The notes under the pieces are model-generated. The model saw only the letters and a program-made list of their open reading frames with translations, ran no database searches and was not told where the DNA came from. A DNA stretch of 64,000 nucleotides from Arabidopsis thaliana (lineage: Eukaryota; Streptophyta; Magnoliopsida; Brassicales; Brassicaceae): positions 62,001-126,000 of the forward strand of contig NC_003070.9 of the NCBI RefSeq assembly GCF_000001735.4, given 5' to 3'. The number at the start of each line of letters is the position of its first letter. The stretch's first letter is position 1. This document shows positions 35,620 to 47,594 of this stretch, piece after piece. The position numbers and the translations under genes are program-made.

Positions 35620-37046
35620 ATGGCGAATCTGTATGTGAAAGCGGTTCCACCACCGGATATGAATAGGAATACGGAATGGTTCATGTATCCAGGAGTTTGG
35701 ACGACTTACATGCTTATTCTCTTCTTCGGTTGGCTCGTTGTTCTCTCTGTCTCTGGTTGTTCCCCTGGAATGGCTTGGACTGTTGTTAATCTCGCTCACT
35801 TCGTTGTAAGTCTTCGATTGTGTTTATGCTTTAGAGATGATTTTTTCACTTAGGGTTGTGACTTTAAATTAGATGATGGATTGATTCCTTGTTTTTTTTT
35901 TATTTCCTGAGATCTGGATGTGAATCTGGCTCTAGTGTTTGAATTGATCTCTTTGGTTATTAGCAATTTTTTAGTTGGTTTAGGGTTCGAATGAAGAGGC
36001 AATTACCTTCTGATTGATCAGTTTTAGCTATCGTATATCGTTGAGCTTGGATCAGGCTTCGAATTAGGATACAGTTACCTTCTTATCAATGAATTGATCA
36101 GTTTTGGTATCAGCGATTTTGAATTGATCTGTTTGGATACTATCAGCAGTGTTGACTGTTGAGTTGATCAGGCTTTTAAGTAAGATGCAATTCTCTTCTA
36201 AGTTTGAATTGATCGGTTTTGGATCAGGCTTCGAATTAAGATGCACCTTCTCGTTAATGAATTATCAGTTTTTGATATCAGAAACTAAAACTACCTATGG
36301 CATCAATGCAATTTCTTAAGGTCTAACTGTTTGATATAATGCGGTGACTTGTAAATTGGCATTGCTTGATTGTCAAAACCAAATTTAATCTAATTTCTAA
36401 TTACTCTTTAGGAAAATGTGATGTCTGAGTAGAAATTTGTGGATATTTGTTGTCAGGTAACGTATCACAGCTTCCACTGGATGAAAGGAACTCCTTTTGC
36501 AGATGACCAAGGAATCTACAATGGTTTAACTTGGTGGGAACAAATGGACAATGGTCAACAGCTTACCCGCAACCGCAAATTTCTTACCCTAGTTCCTGTT
36601 GTTCTGTAAGTCCCAGCACCTTGTTCCTCAAAATCTCACCACTCTTGTCTATTTCCAATCTATATTTTCTTAGCAAATTATTTTCTTTAGCTGCATATAT
36701 CCTTGTGTCTCATATGGTTAATAAATATGCTAATTTCTCAATACACATATCTAAATCCGGTGATGTGTAACGGACTAGTTCTAGAGAACTCTGTATACGC
36801 GATAATGTGTATAAACAAGAGCTGCATTTATCTGGATGAACTTTTAAGATTGAGCTCTTTAGCTTTTGTACTTGTTTTCTGACTTTATAACGACACATTT
36901 AAAACAGGTACTTGATTGCATCGCATACAACAGATTACAGACATCCATGGCTGTTCCTCAACACACTCGCTGTGATGGTTCTCGTTGTTGCCAAGTTCCC
37001 CAACATGCACAAGGTACGCATCTTTGGTATCAATGGTGATAAATAA
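35620..37046 (+). CDS. ORM1: ORMDL family protein, regulator of sphingolipid synthesis
   Basis: Three exons: 35620-35805, 36457-36605 and 36908-37046, GT-AG, 157 aa, the usual ORMDL length. Typical features: N-terminal NRNTEWFMYPGVWTTYMLILFFGW, the central HSFHWMKGTPF block, QGIYNGLTWWEQMDNGQQLTRNRKFL, and C-terminal hydrophobic helices (FLTLVPVVLYLIASHTTDY; LAVMVLVVAKFPNMHKVRIFG). Known role: ORM proteins sit in the ER membrane and hold serine palmitoyltransferase in check, so sphingolipid synthesis matches demand. The 651-base first intron carries repeated ATTGATCAGTTTT-like words (36018-36230) of no evident function. The family match is essentially full length. Confidence 0.96.
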
Positions 37047-38682
37047 GTTTCCTTTACGGCAAGAGAACACCTGAAAGAAGGAAAAGGGGATATAAGCGAA
37101 CATATATATGTGTAAATGTTCATATGAGTTGGTTTAATTCTCGAGTCATGTTTTTTGTTGGATATTTGTAAGTAAACTCTCTAATTTTGAAGCTTTCATC
37201 TTTTACCTTTTATAATAGACACGAAAAAGCTTTCCCTTCATCTCCCCACTTCACTTCAGATAATGGGCCTAATAGCAATATGGGCTTGAACAATAATTGA
37301 ATTTAACAATGGCCCAAAGATTCCTGTCGTGGTGACTCATGAGTTATCATAACACCAGAATGTTTTCGATTGAGCGTAATGATTCAGTGGGATCTAAAGA
37401 ACACGTGGCTGCCTACAAGATCTCTAACAGCTGGTTAATGACACGTGTCATAGTTAAAGTCCACCTGGATGGATATTATATCATGGTGTACGTATACAAA
37501 ATAGTTAATCCCTCTTCAAAATTGAATAAAGCTAACAAAAGTAATCAATTAACGTGATTAAAAAAAAAAAGAGAATGCTAATTGGACCCCGAAAACATGA
37601 TATATCCTGCAAAATTAAAGCCGACAAAACGAAAGAATGACTAATTAAAGTTGGAATAAGACTAATGATTTTTTTTTTTTTTTTTCTTATTGTGGTCCAA
37701 TGTAAGAAAATAAATAAAAACATCTTATCCATTAAATCGAAAGTAGGGTCCATATCGTAATAGCCGTCGATTCTCTCTTTAGCCAACACGTGTTGTCAAT
37801 CCAGCTGTTTCAGATGCTTACCAAGCCAAACAAGTTATTGAAACTGTGTCGTTTTGTGTCCCTAACTCGGAAGCTTTTACGGAAGAAACTGTAAATTTGG
37901 TTCCATGGGGCCAGAGAGTGTGAGAAACGAAAATTAAAAAAAAAGAGAAGAAAAGCCAAAAGCTTCGGTCGCGCAAGATCGCTTCATTTGTTTCTAGAGT
38001 GATTCATGGATTCTTTAAACTACTAATAATGGTATCTTTAGTTGTTACTTCGTTTTCTGATCTATTTTACAAATCTTACTCTTTTGCTCTGTTTTCGTGG
38101 TTTTGTTTAGATAAAAGTCTCTGTTCTTCTAGTTTCTTCCATCAGACTGTTTTCTCATGGATCAGTGATGATTTTTGTTTCCTGGGTCAACTTCTGATTT
38201 TGGAATTTCTGAAAATTTTGGTAAATTTACTCGATCCCATTGCGAAATCTTACGCATGATCTTTGTAGTTTGCTCTGCTCAAGACTTTCTTTTTTTTTGG
38301 TTCTGCAGTATGTCTTAATTGCTCTGAAACTTATGTCTTGTTGTGTTTAATTTGGTGGTGAAATATATTGTCTTCTTTATTCCTGGATCTGTTAAGATTG
38401 TTTAAGATTTCATATACGTTGAATTGGTTTTGATTGAATATATTTTGGTTCCCAGACGTTGCGTGTATTATTTAATGTAAATTCCTTAAATCATTGGCTT
38501 ATCTATGAATCAATCATTTGCTTAGAAGCAATCTCATGAGTAGCAAGAAAAACGAATTAATCCTTCCCATGTCTTTTATGTTTATATTACAGGATCTGGG
38601 TGAAAAAAGAACAGTCTTTTGATTTGGTGTGTTTCTCTTTTCTCTTAATTTTTTAGGATTTTTGTTGTGTCTTAATGAAATA
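37047..38682. other. Intergenic plus 5' UTR of the coiled-coil gene
   Basis: Site II cores are at 37264 (TGGGCC), 37281 (TGGGCT) and 37311 (GGCCCA). Poly(A)/poly(T) runs lie near 37560 and 37672. From about 37900 the DNA looks like a transcribed leader, probably with a 5' UTR intron ending at the CAG near 38592. No other gene seen. Confidence 0.5.
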
Positions 38683-39678
38683 ATGGGAGCAGCTGAAGCA
38701 AGAGCATTGTGGCAAAGAACAGCTAGTCGTTGCTTTGTTGTTCATGAGGATGCTAAGATGGCTCCGAGGTTAGCTTGTTGCCAACACCAACAATCTTCTT
38801 CGGGCAACACCGAAAAAAACAGCTTTTCTTCCGGAAGTTTTGGAGATTCCTCTGATTTCTCTTGTGATACCAAATGGTGGCTTAAGGGATCAACTGGTTT
38901 TGATGAGGAGGTTACAAACTCCTTTCTTGAAGATACCAAATGCAAGAAATTGCATGAATTTGTCGACTTAATCGGAATACGAGAAGAAGAAGACTACAGC
39001 TTTATTAGCAAGAAAGCTGACGCTACAACACCGTGGTGGAGAAGCACGACGGATAAAGATGAATTAGCTCTCATGGTGGCGACTAAATCGGTTGATCATA
39101 ATATCCAGAATTGTGATCTTCCTCCACCTCAAAAACTCCACAAGAGTATTCACTCCTCGAGTGGAGAAAAAGGGTTTAAAACAGCGGTTAAATCGCCATG
39201 GAAGCAAGGAGTTTGGAAGGATCGGTTTGAGAGATCTTTGAGTTACAATGGTAGCACAGAGAGCAAGAACACGAGTCCAATGTCTTCCCCTAGAAGTGAT
39301 GATCTAAGCAAAGGTCAGCTTTTAGAAGCACTAAGGCATTCTCAAACCAGGGCAAGAGAAGCAGAGAGAGCAGCGAGAGAAGCTTGCGCTGAGAAAGACC
39401 GTGTGATAACAATCTTGTTGAAACAAGCGAGTCAGATGTTGGCTTATAAGCAATGGTTAAAGCTTCTTGAAATGGAAGCTCTTTATCTGCAGATGAAGAA
39501 GGAAGAAGAACAAGAGGAACAGGTCAAAGGAATGAATCTGAAGAAGAGAAAACAGAGAGGGGAGAAGAAGAAAAAGGGTGAGACTGGGAGATATATGATG
39601 GCTTTTGCATTAGGGTTTAGTCTCATTGGTGCTGGTTTGCTCTTAGGTTGGACTGTTGGATGGTTGCTTCCCTTCTAG
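38683..39678 (+). CDS. Tail-anchored coiled-coil protein, 331 aa, unknown function
   Basis: Intronless coding frame; I start at ATG 38683 (MGAAEARALWQRTASRCFVV) because the open frame upstream has no ATG. The middle is Ser-rich with a tryptophan-bearing WWLKGSTGF and TPWWRSTTDKDELALMVA. A coiled coil spans about residues 205-285 (KGQLLEALRHSQTRAREAER and KEEEQEEQVKG). A very basic patch (KKRKQRGEKKKKG) precedes one C-terminal helix (MMAFALGFSLIGAGLLLGWTV), so the protein is probably tail-anchored with its bulk in the cytosol. I recognise it as a plant-specific family without a named function; At1g01240 is the locus I believe it to be. Target membrane cannot be decided from sequence. Confidence 0.9.
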   Translation: MGAAEARALWQRTASRCFVVHEDAKMAPRLACCQHQQSSSGNTEKNSFSSGSFGDSSDFSCDTKWWLKGSTGFDEEVTNSFLEDTKCKKLHEFVDLIGIREEEDYSFISKKADATTPWWRSTTDKDELALMVATKSVDHNIQNCDLPPPQKLHKSIHSSSGEKGFKTAVKSPWKQGVWKDRFERSLSYNGSTESKNTSPMSSPRSDDLSKGQLLEALRHSQTRAREAERAAREACAEKDRVITILLKQASQMLAYKQWLKLLEMEALYLQMKKEEEQEEQVKGMNLKKRKQRGEKKKKGETGRYMMAFALGFSLIGAGLLLGWTVGWLLPF

Positions 39679-39839
39679 AATCTTGAAATGTCTTCTCTTT
39701 GGTCACTCATCTTTTCAAGAGTTTTAGGTTTTATAACTTTTCACTTTACCTCTAAAATTGTGTGTATATTTTGTTAATGTATGTATTGTGTGATGTTTGT
39801 GTAAATTTAATCTTCTGTAGAAGTTTATTTGGTTAGGGT

Positions 39840-39861
39840 CTCTCTCTCTCTCTCTCTCTCT
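39840..39861 (+). repeat. (TC)n microsatellite
   Basis: About eleven TC dinucleotides just after the coiled-coil gene, probably in or near its 3' UTR. Confidence 0.9.
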
Positions 39862-42730
39862 GCTACACAAAATTGAGAAGCATCAAACTTGGAAATTCAT
39901 CAGAAGCTTGAGAATGTTGGAATCAAATAAATCTTATATTTGAGCTGAAAGTTTGCTACAAGTGGACCTCATTTGACCCAATTTTCTAATTAAGGCCCAT
40001 ATGTTTTTCAGACCCAAACTTTTTTATTTTATAATTTCTTTTTAGGGGTTCCAAAAAAATAATAGTATTTGCGTTTTGAACTTCTAAATTCTAAGCATGG
40101 TGGAATAAGATTTAATGATTATGGTCTTAGTTGCTTTAAAATTTATCACGGATGTTTAAAATTAAAAGTGTGATCACTTGAATAGTTTGTGTTTATGCAT
40201 GCTTCTGTGAAATATATACAAAACTTTTTGACTAAATCCCAAAATTCAAATCTGTATAACGAATTCCTTTGATAAATGTGACTTTAAAAGATAATTCCAA
40301 AACATTGAAAACATATGTGTTTTAACTTCTTCTTTTTTTCTTTCAAATATCATACAATAGGCAAGTCTGGATGATGAGACGTCAATTACTAGCACCGACG
40401 ACTAAAATACATGTTTTCATCATCAAATGTCTTTAAAATTCATATCTCTTTTGTTTGTTTGTTCATATCTAAGATAGCAATTAATATACCTCTATCTGTT
40501 GGGGTCAAATGTGATATTATATCTCCGTATTTATTATGAATAATGGTTGTAAGAAGCTTTATTGAATTTCCAGCAGAAAGATGTTTTGTTCATCATTGAG
40601 TACTACTACTATGGTTCAAAATGAAGCAAAAAATTTCCCGATTTATAATAAACCATAATTCGTTTTTCTTGGATGCTATGATCGATTCCAAACCACTAAA
40701 TAGCACTAAATTGTTGTTGCAACAAATCCTTGTCTGAAATAATAAATTCGAGTATCGTTTTAGCCGTTATTTTTAAAACACGTGTTGTATTAAATATCTT
40801 ATTATGTGGTGCCAAATTGTATAATGACGATACAAAGGACAAATGTTAATAATTTCAAATTTCCCACCCAGACAACTCTTGGTTCTATGCTTGTACCATC
40901 TCCGCGTCCTCGTCTTGTCGTGTGTCCTACACGAACATACTATTAGACTATTAGTGTTACAGTACTACAGCTTAATTAAAATATGCACATGTCAAAATAT
41001 TTAAGGACTAACTGGTCAAATAGCCCCAAAACAATTCAAGATTGATTAACTAACATGTTCTCTAAAAGAATTGCTTCAGTAACCTATAATGTGGTATTGA
41101 ATTCTCGAAAATGCATTTAAAACATCTTTATATGAGCTTACATATAATTGACTTAAATTGTTTGACGGAAATACCGAATTGTATGATGCTGTGAGAAAAA
41201 CATGAAATACAAATATTCATGTATAGAGTCGAGTTTAGGATTTGATCAAGTGTCGAGCTTAATTAGGACTCGAACTGATAATACAAGAGGTACATATACG
41301 GATGCTTCTTTTTTGGACGAAACATATATATGGTTCAGTTCTTAAACACGTATATTCATACCAATCATATATATATTCTGGAAAATGAATTGAGTTCACA
41401 ATTTCCATGTGTTTCCACGTGGTCAATTTAGGTCGAACTTCAAATGTTTTAGGAAACAACCGTTAAGAAAATCGCTCTACGGATGTATTCCTGTCAGTTA
41501 AAATTATCAAATTATGTGGCTTGTTTGCGACTTTGCGTTGTGTGTTTTTTGGCATTCAAGAAAAAGAATGCTGGATTATACTAAATAGGAACCAAAGTAG
41601 CATGTAGTGTCGTGATAAACGACGTGACAAATTTTCTCGCCCGCCCGTTTCCTCTTGGTACGAAAAGACTCCGAAGCCTTGGTGATTCGAACTGTCGAAG
41701 AGTTAGGTTAAGTCCAAAATGTCAAATGAAGCATGCAGCTTGAAGAGGGCACAATCGTCCTTTCCCCTGATATTTATCCCATATTTAATACATGACGCTA
41801 ATGGTTAGCTTGAGTACTGAGTAACTTTAAGCGACATTTATAAGTATCAATGAAGCTCGAGTACTGATATTATTAACATCTTGGAATTAAATAGCTCACT
41901 ATCAGGGGAAAACTGAAAAGCGAACAAAAATTATTGGAAGAAGAAATTATTGCCAACCGTACAGTTACAAGTATAAATGTCGATATATCGACACACCAAA
42001 AAAAAACTATTGCATTCACATTTAAAAAAAAAAAAAAAAAAAAAAGATGTATACTAGTATAATAGTATATCTGTCACAAACACATATCAGGAGAACATCT
42101 ATCACGAACCCCATGACTCATTTAAGGAGTCTTTCTTTTTTTTGTTTTCTATGAAAAAACAAAACAAATTAATATGATAAATATCGATAGTAGTTTTAAA
42201 GTAATATTTCATATTGAATATGGATATGGGTCCGAGAAGTTACTATTGCATGAACAACGATAGAAATTGGACCAAACTAGGAATTATGCTAGGTATCGAA
42301 TTATACTTTCCCTACATAAATAATAATCAGAAGTTAAAAGCTCCAAATGATTAAAAACCATTACTGTAGAGTCTGTACTTATAATCAGTACTCAGTAGCT
42401 ACATAATGTTTTCAATAAATAAAGAAATTCCTTAAAGAGTTTTTGACACTTAGTTAGTAAAGTTGCACAAATAAAAAGGTTTAGAATAAGTAGCAATACT
42501 TATGCAAACAAAAACTGTATATAAGAACATACACTTATACGTATTTTTGTAGATGCGTACAAACCTGATAACTAACTTGAGAAACAGGTATCTAATTATT
42601 AATCGCGTAAAACAATAAACTAGAAACAAATAAATGAAAATATACATGCATATGCATTAAATTAAGTGAGCCAACACAATAACGATACAACGTACACGTA
42701 TAACGAATACGACACAATCGACAGCAACAC
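39862..42730. other. AT-rich intergenic region, 2.9 kb
   Basis: No gene with coding structure. It includes poly(A) runs (42000-42045). It should contain the 3' UTRs of the coiled-coil gene (left) and ERF023 (right). Confidence 0.5.
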
Positions 42731-43309
42731 TCACAGACACGCCATGAACTGATACTGATACAAGTCTCCGTCGACAAGCCACGTGGCATCATCTCCGGCA
42801 ACAAAAGGCTCCGGCGACCACCCACCTCCACTCATCATAAGCTCAGGCAGCTCAATGCCTTCCCAGAAATCATCTCCGTCGTCTATTCCTGCCACGTCAT
42901 CATCTCCCATTTTGATGATCTTCACGGCGTTGGCTGCTTTGGCCGCTGCGACTTGGATATCTCTGGGAGTACACGTGGACGGTCGAGGTAGATCCTCGAT
43001 TTCTTCAGGGAAATTCAGCTGAGCTTTTCTACCTTTTAGACAAAACGCTGCCACGTCGTAGGCCTTAGCAGCCATCTCCGGCACCGGAAAAGATCCGAGC
43101 CAAATCCGAGACTTTTTCCGGGGCTCTCTGATCTCAGAAACCCATTTTCCCCATCGGCGTTTGCGAACTCCGTGGTACACTGGATGCCTCGTGGTCGATG
43201 AGCTGGTTTCTTTACCTCCTCCGCCGCAAGATTTAACGGCAGAAGCGGTGGCGGTTGGTTCGTTGTTGGTAACTGGTGGTGATGATAGCTTCATTCTCTG
43301 TGGTGACAT
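42731..43309 (-). CDS. ERF023: AP2/ERF transcription factor, DREB-type
   Basis: Intronless, ATG 43309 to stop 42731, 192 aa. One AP2/ERF domain spans about residues 44-101: [19 protein letters not shown], then [20 protein letters not shown], then [17 protein letters not shown]. Val at position 14 of the domain (WGKWVSEI) and the absence of introns place it in the DREB branch, near the A-4 group. A Ser/Thr/Gly-rich stretch precedes the domain, and the C-terminal part is acidic ([23 protein letters not shown]), a likely activation region. It should bind DRE/CRT (CCGAC) elements in the nucleus. The symbol ERF023 is from memory of the family list and is less sure than the family call. Confidence 0.93.
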
Positions 43310-43350
43310 TAAAGAGTTTGTTATGTGGTTAAGTCACACTGTTATCTACA

Positions 43351-43356
43351 TTTATA
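43351..43356 (-). promoter_or_regulatory. TATA box of ERF023
   Basis: The minus strand reads TATAAA about 42 bases upstream of ATG 43309, implying a very short 5' UTR. Confidence 0.55.
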
Positions 43357-46268
43357 ATCTCATCCAATCCCATTTTCTAACCAAAAGCGTTACTGTTTAT
43401 TATCTGAATTTACATAAATGCCCCCAACGTACATTTAAATCATAGACTTTCGATTACCGGAATGTAATTTTCCAAATCTACTGCCAAATGGATAGTAGTA
43501 CGTAGTGTGCGTAATTCTATTTCATATGCCGTAACTAATAATAATGATATACTCTTTATACAAAAAAATAATATACAGAAATCAGTGGGAAGGATTTTCC
43601 CTATTTTATATCTGTAGTTTGTCCATGGGTTGTAAATTTCTTACAATAAACAGCTGAATCAAATTAAATCAGTGATAGTTTTAGTACCAAAAAGATGATT
43701 TATTAAAATAAAAATTGCGCGATCTTGCATAAAAACAAAATTGAAGAACATGGGGGCTACTGATACCGCCGATGATTAATTAACTTTATATGTCAAATTA
43801 AACCAAAAAGTATATATGTCAAATCTTTGTCTCCCCAGCAATCGGGAGTGGTGGTGGGGAAATGCTTTCAATAGCTCATGTACTGGTGACGTTGTGTCCT
43901 ATAGTTTTAGCACTTCTTTCAACGAATTGGTAAAAATAAGTGTCGATGGCAAGAAAGAGACTAAATAAATCTTATGTCTGAAAAGATTATGAAACTAAAG
44001 TCTAAAAGGGTATTAAAAATATATTATGTAGTATGTAATGTTAATAGCTTAGTACAGTAGTACTAGTACACCTACTCACATCTTGACATATCGTAGTGAA
44101 CTTGTGTATACACGTTGCATATTAAGATTAACACTCAAGTATTTTACTCCAAAATTTGAGTACAAGCTTCAGCCAAAGTTAAAATAAGTATCTGACAGTG
44201 GAAAATTATAAGTGTGCTTACAATAATTTATTATTATAATGAAATCACTTTGTTAGGTGTAATTTTGTGTGCATGCATGCCATGATCGTGAAAATATATC
44301 TACAAAGAAACCCTTTTCCTTTCCTAATTATTAACTTATTAATTTATTTTCTTTTATATATATGATATACTTGGGCAATGCAGGTCCACATAGGTTGCTT
44401 TTAAAAATTAGCATTGATTATTTTTTGAAGGGACCATAGTCTAAACTCTAGTCTATACCACTCATAAATCTGTACTACTCAAAAAAAATGTCTTTCATGA
44501 TTTTGCATTTTGCTACTATAATTACCATTACAAAAGAATATAAACTTTTCCCATGATGTAGTACGATTATTACAAGAAGAAAAAAATGACAACTAGCTAA
44601 AGTTATCATTCTTAAGGAAAGAAAAATTTAAGGTATCACAAGAAAATTCACGTCTTCGTACGGTGATTTGTAATCCCTTAAGCAAAAGGGCAGTTGATAA
44701 ATATCACCTGAAGTCTATGGTTTCCACATTTTAACCCATCACGTCACTACATATTAACAAGGAACCATTGAAATTTACTTCAAGTAATTAATACTAATAT
44801 CGCAATCAATTTTTTTATTGAAAAAATTGGGGAAATAGATAGCAAGAGGAGTTACGAAACTCACTTTCTTCTTACATCAGATGAGACCATACACGGCTTT
44901 ACTATCAGTTTTGTCTCCGGGTGCTTTCGTGTAAACAATTTTAACACTTGTTCGTTTTTAAAACAGTAAGTAACTGAAAATATATATGTATATGTGTGTG
45001 ACGTATATATGTATATATATATTTCTTTTTTTATTGAGCTTCGAGATTTGTTTTTTTGTTCATACGATGAGCTTTAAGTTTTGGTCGGTTCTTTTTTCCT
45101 TTTCGTGAGTTGTTGGTAGATTAAAGTAGTCATCTTATGATTTGTGTTTTTTTTGGTTGTTACCAAAAAGGTGACGATTTTGTTGACGTTAAACACGGAA
45201 TTCATTGTAACATGAATATATCAACTATAAACGCCAAAATGGGATTTTCTTTTTTTTATAAGGTAACAAAATTAAGGAAAAACTATTGTTACAACTTCAA
45301 CTTGCAAGTATGTTTCTGAAGCTAGAGTTTACAGTCACGTGTGAAAATCAAACCAATTTGGATCATTATTGAAGATAAATGAATACTTGATATATTGTTA
45401 GTACAAATTTAAACAAAGCGATAGGTTTAGTGGCATTCAGAATAAGTTCACCAAGAACCGGCACTACTTTATCCGGGATTAAATCAACTCTTACAATAGA
45501 GTTAACTGGACTAATAGGCCGATTTGTTGTGGTAAAACAAAACCAATGAAATATATGATAAGATTGAGATTTAAGAATTCAAGACTGAGTCCGTTGAACA
45601 GCCCATTCTAATTCTGATTGCTAGATAAGGGATAGATGGGGGGCATTATTAAGGTTTGGGAAAAAGGCTGATATCACGTTTGACCTAGCACATATGTGGC
45701 CCAACATTACAAGAATTCCATAGAAAACCAGTATTGTAATATCGGCCCATATTATATTCTTGACGACTTGGAGATATTGTAAGTCGACGTCGTTGTTTGA
45801 CTTAGATGGGAATGGGACCCAAACGTCTCGAATAAAGGATAGTTTAAACACGTGAATCACGCGGTCCCCACTTTTTGCTGTGTGTTTCTCACCGCCATAC
45901 ATATATTATACCCACTCGTGACTTCATTTTCCATAATTACTATATATACTAATTTTTTGTTTTAACTTTATCGTTTGTTAAAGATTTTTCCAAAATAATA
46001 TAGTCATTGTATATTCATTTTCGCAGAGCCGTAGTTTATATTTTGATGATAATTTTATGACTTAAAGAGTGAAAGCTATAAATATATTACAATTCAATTG
46101 TGGTTGCGAGAGAATAAACAAAAAGAGAAAGAGAAAAAAAAAACGTTACAGAAGAGAAAGTGCAGAGCTGTGCAGGCGCATTTGAAAATGAAATTAAAAA
46201 GAAAAAGAGATCCAAAGAAAATTAAATGCATCTCACGTTCTTCTCATTCTGGTCATCTCTCCTAAATC

Positions 46269-46285
46269 CACGTGAACTTCACGTG
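46269..46285 (+). promoter_or_regulatory. Tandem G-boxes upstream of bHLH13/JAM2
   Basis: CACGTG at 46269-46274 and again at 46280-46285, 11 bases apart. G-boxes are bound by MYC2-type bHLH factors and by their JAM competitors, so cross- or self-regulation is possible (inference). Confidence 0.55.
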
Positions 46286-47441
46286 CTTTTCACGCCCTCC
46301 TCTCTATCGACTTGGCGTTTCCTTTCTTCTAAAGGAGTTGAATTGTTTTGTCAACATTTATCAAGTTATTTAGTAATTTGTTTTTTTGTTTTGTTTTTAA
46401 AAAAATTATTTACTCCCGTTGTAGAACCACCATCAATAATATTACCAAAAATAATAATCAAGGATCTAAACTAAAATAAGCCTTTTATTTTGTATAATTC
46501 TGAAAGCATTTGAAACTTAAGGAACAACTCTTTAGTCTTTGCAACAAAACAAAACACAACAAAAACCGAATATTTAAGCCTAACTTGAATGTGAATTGAT
46601 TTGGTCAAAATTCCCGGTGCTTGACCACCGGTCTTAGTTGGCATACTTTGCAATTATGTAAACAAAAATTTTAAAAATTGAAAGCAAACTTCTAAATTTG
46701 GGTTTGGTTTCCCCTTTAGTTATTTCCATGAACATGAGAATCTAATCTCGAGTTGTCAGATAGTATTTGTTTAGATCTACACCAGTTGAGATAGATCTGT
46801 TGCAAATTTTTAATTAATCAAAACCCATAATTGAAAATTATGTCAATCAATTATTGACAAAAACCATGACATAATCTAAGGGGTTTTCAATCGTCGTGTA
46901 TCAAAGACTCGAGACAAAGACTAAATCGAACCAGACCCGGTTTAAGTTTCTAAACTCAATTGTGTAGTTAAGTAGCTAACCATGGTTCAGATGAAAGTCT
47001 TTTTGTTTTGTTTTTTGTTTTGTTTGTTGGGGTTTGGTCTTTTAATAAAAAAGAGCACGAAGAACATGCGTCGGACTCTCTCTCTTCCTTGAATTCATTC
47101 AATTGGCCACGGCGACAAAACAGGGAGCCGATACAGCGAAACTGATACATCTTTTTTTATTTTCTGGATTCTTAGGGTTCTTTTTCGGGGAATTTAGGTA
47201 ATTTGTTTGTCCATTTTGGTGGGGTTTGGGAGATTTAAAATTTGTGTTTTTTTTTGGGTCGGATTCTCAAAAATCTGATTTTGAGGAGAAAATCTCGGTG
47301 GAAGAGACTTGATTCAAATCTTCTTTACTGGTAAAAATATATTCTTCTCAATTCCTCATTTTCTGTTGGTGGAGTTTGATTTTTGTCATTTAATTGTTGT
47401 TAAAGAAAATAGGGGCAAGATCTGAGATCTCTGGGTGTTCC

Positions 47442-47507
47442 ATGCAAAACTGTTATACTCCGCCGTATATTTGCATCTGGGTCACACTTCTAAACCCTAT
47501 CATTTGA
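47442..47507 (+). other. Upstream ORF of 21 codons in the JAM2 leader
   Basis: ATG at 47442, stop TGA at 47505-47507, encoding a short Cys/Pro/Ile-rich peptide starting MQNCYTPPY. It ends 87 bases before the main ATG. It may lie in a 5' UTR intron, in which case it would not act. Confidence 0.4.
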
Positions 47508-47594
47508 CTTAAGAATCGATTTCTGAAGATCTGGGTTTCTTAAAAGTCTTTCCTTTTTGTTGGGATCCAAACAACAAAAGAAAAGAAAGCAGAG

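Larger units (their letters stand above)
43357..47594. other. Long divergent intergenic region with JAM2 5' leader
   Basis: It separates ERF023 (minus) from bHLH13/JAM2 (plus). Left part: AT-rich, no gene. Two G-boxes are at 46269-46285. From about 46950 the DNA reads as a transcribed leader. An open frame on the minus strand at 45621-45902 (93 codons) has one hydrophobic stretch but no recognised homology. I leave it as a possibility rather than a gene. Confidence 0.5.
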
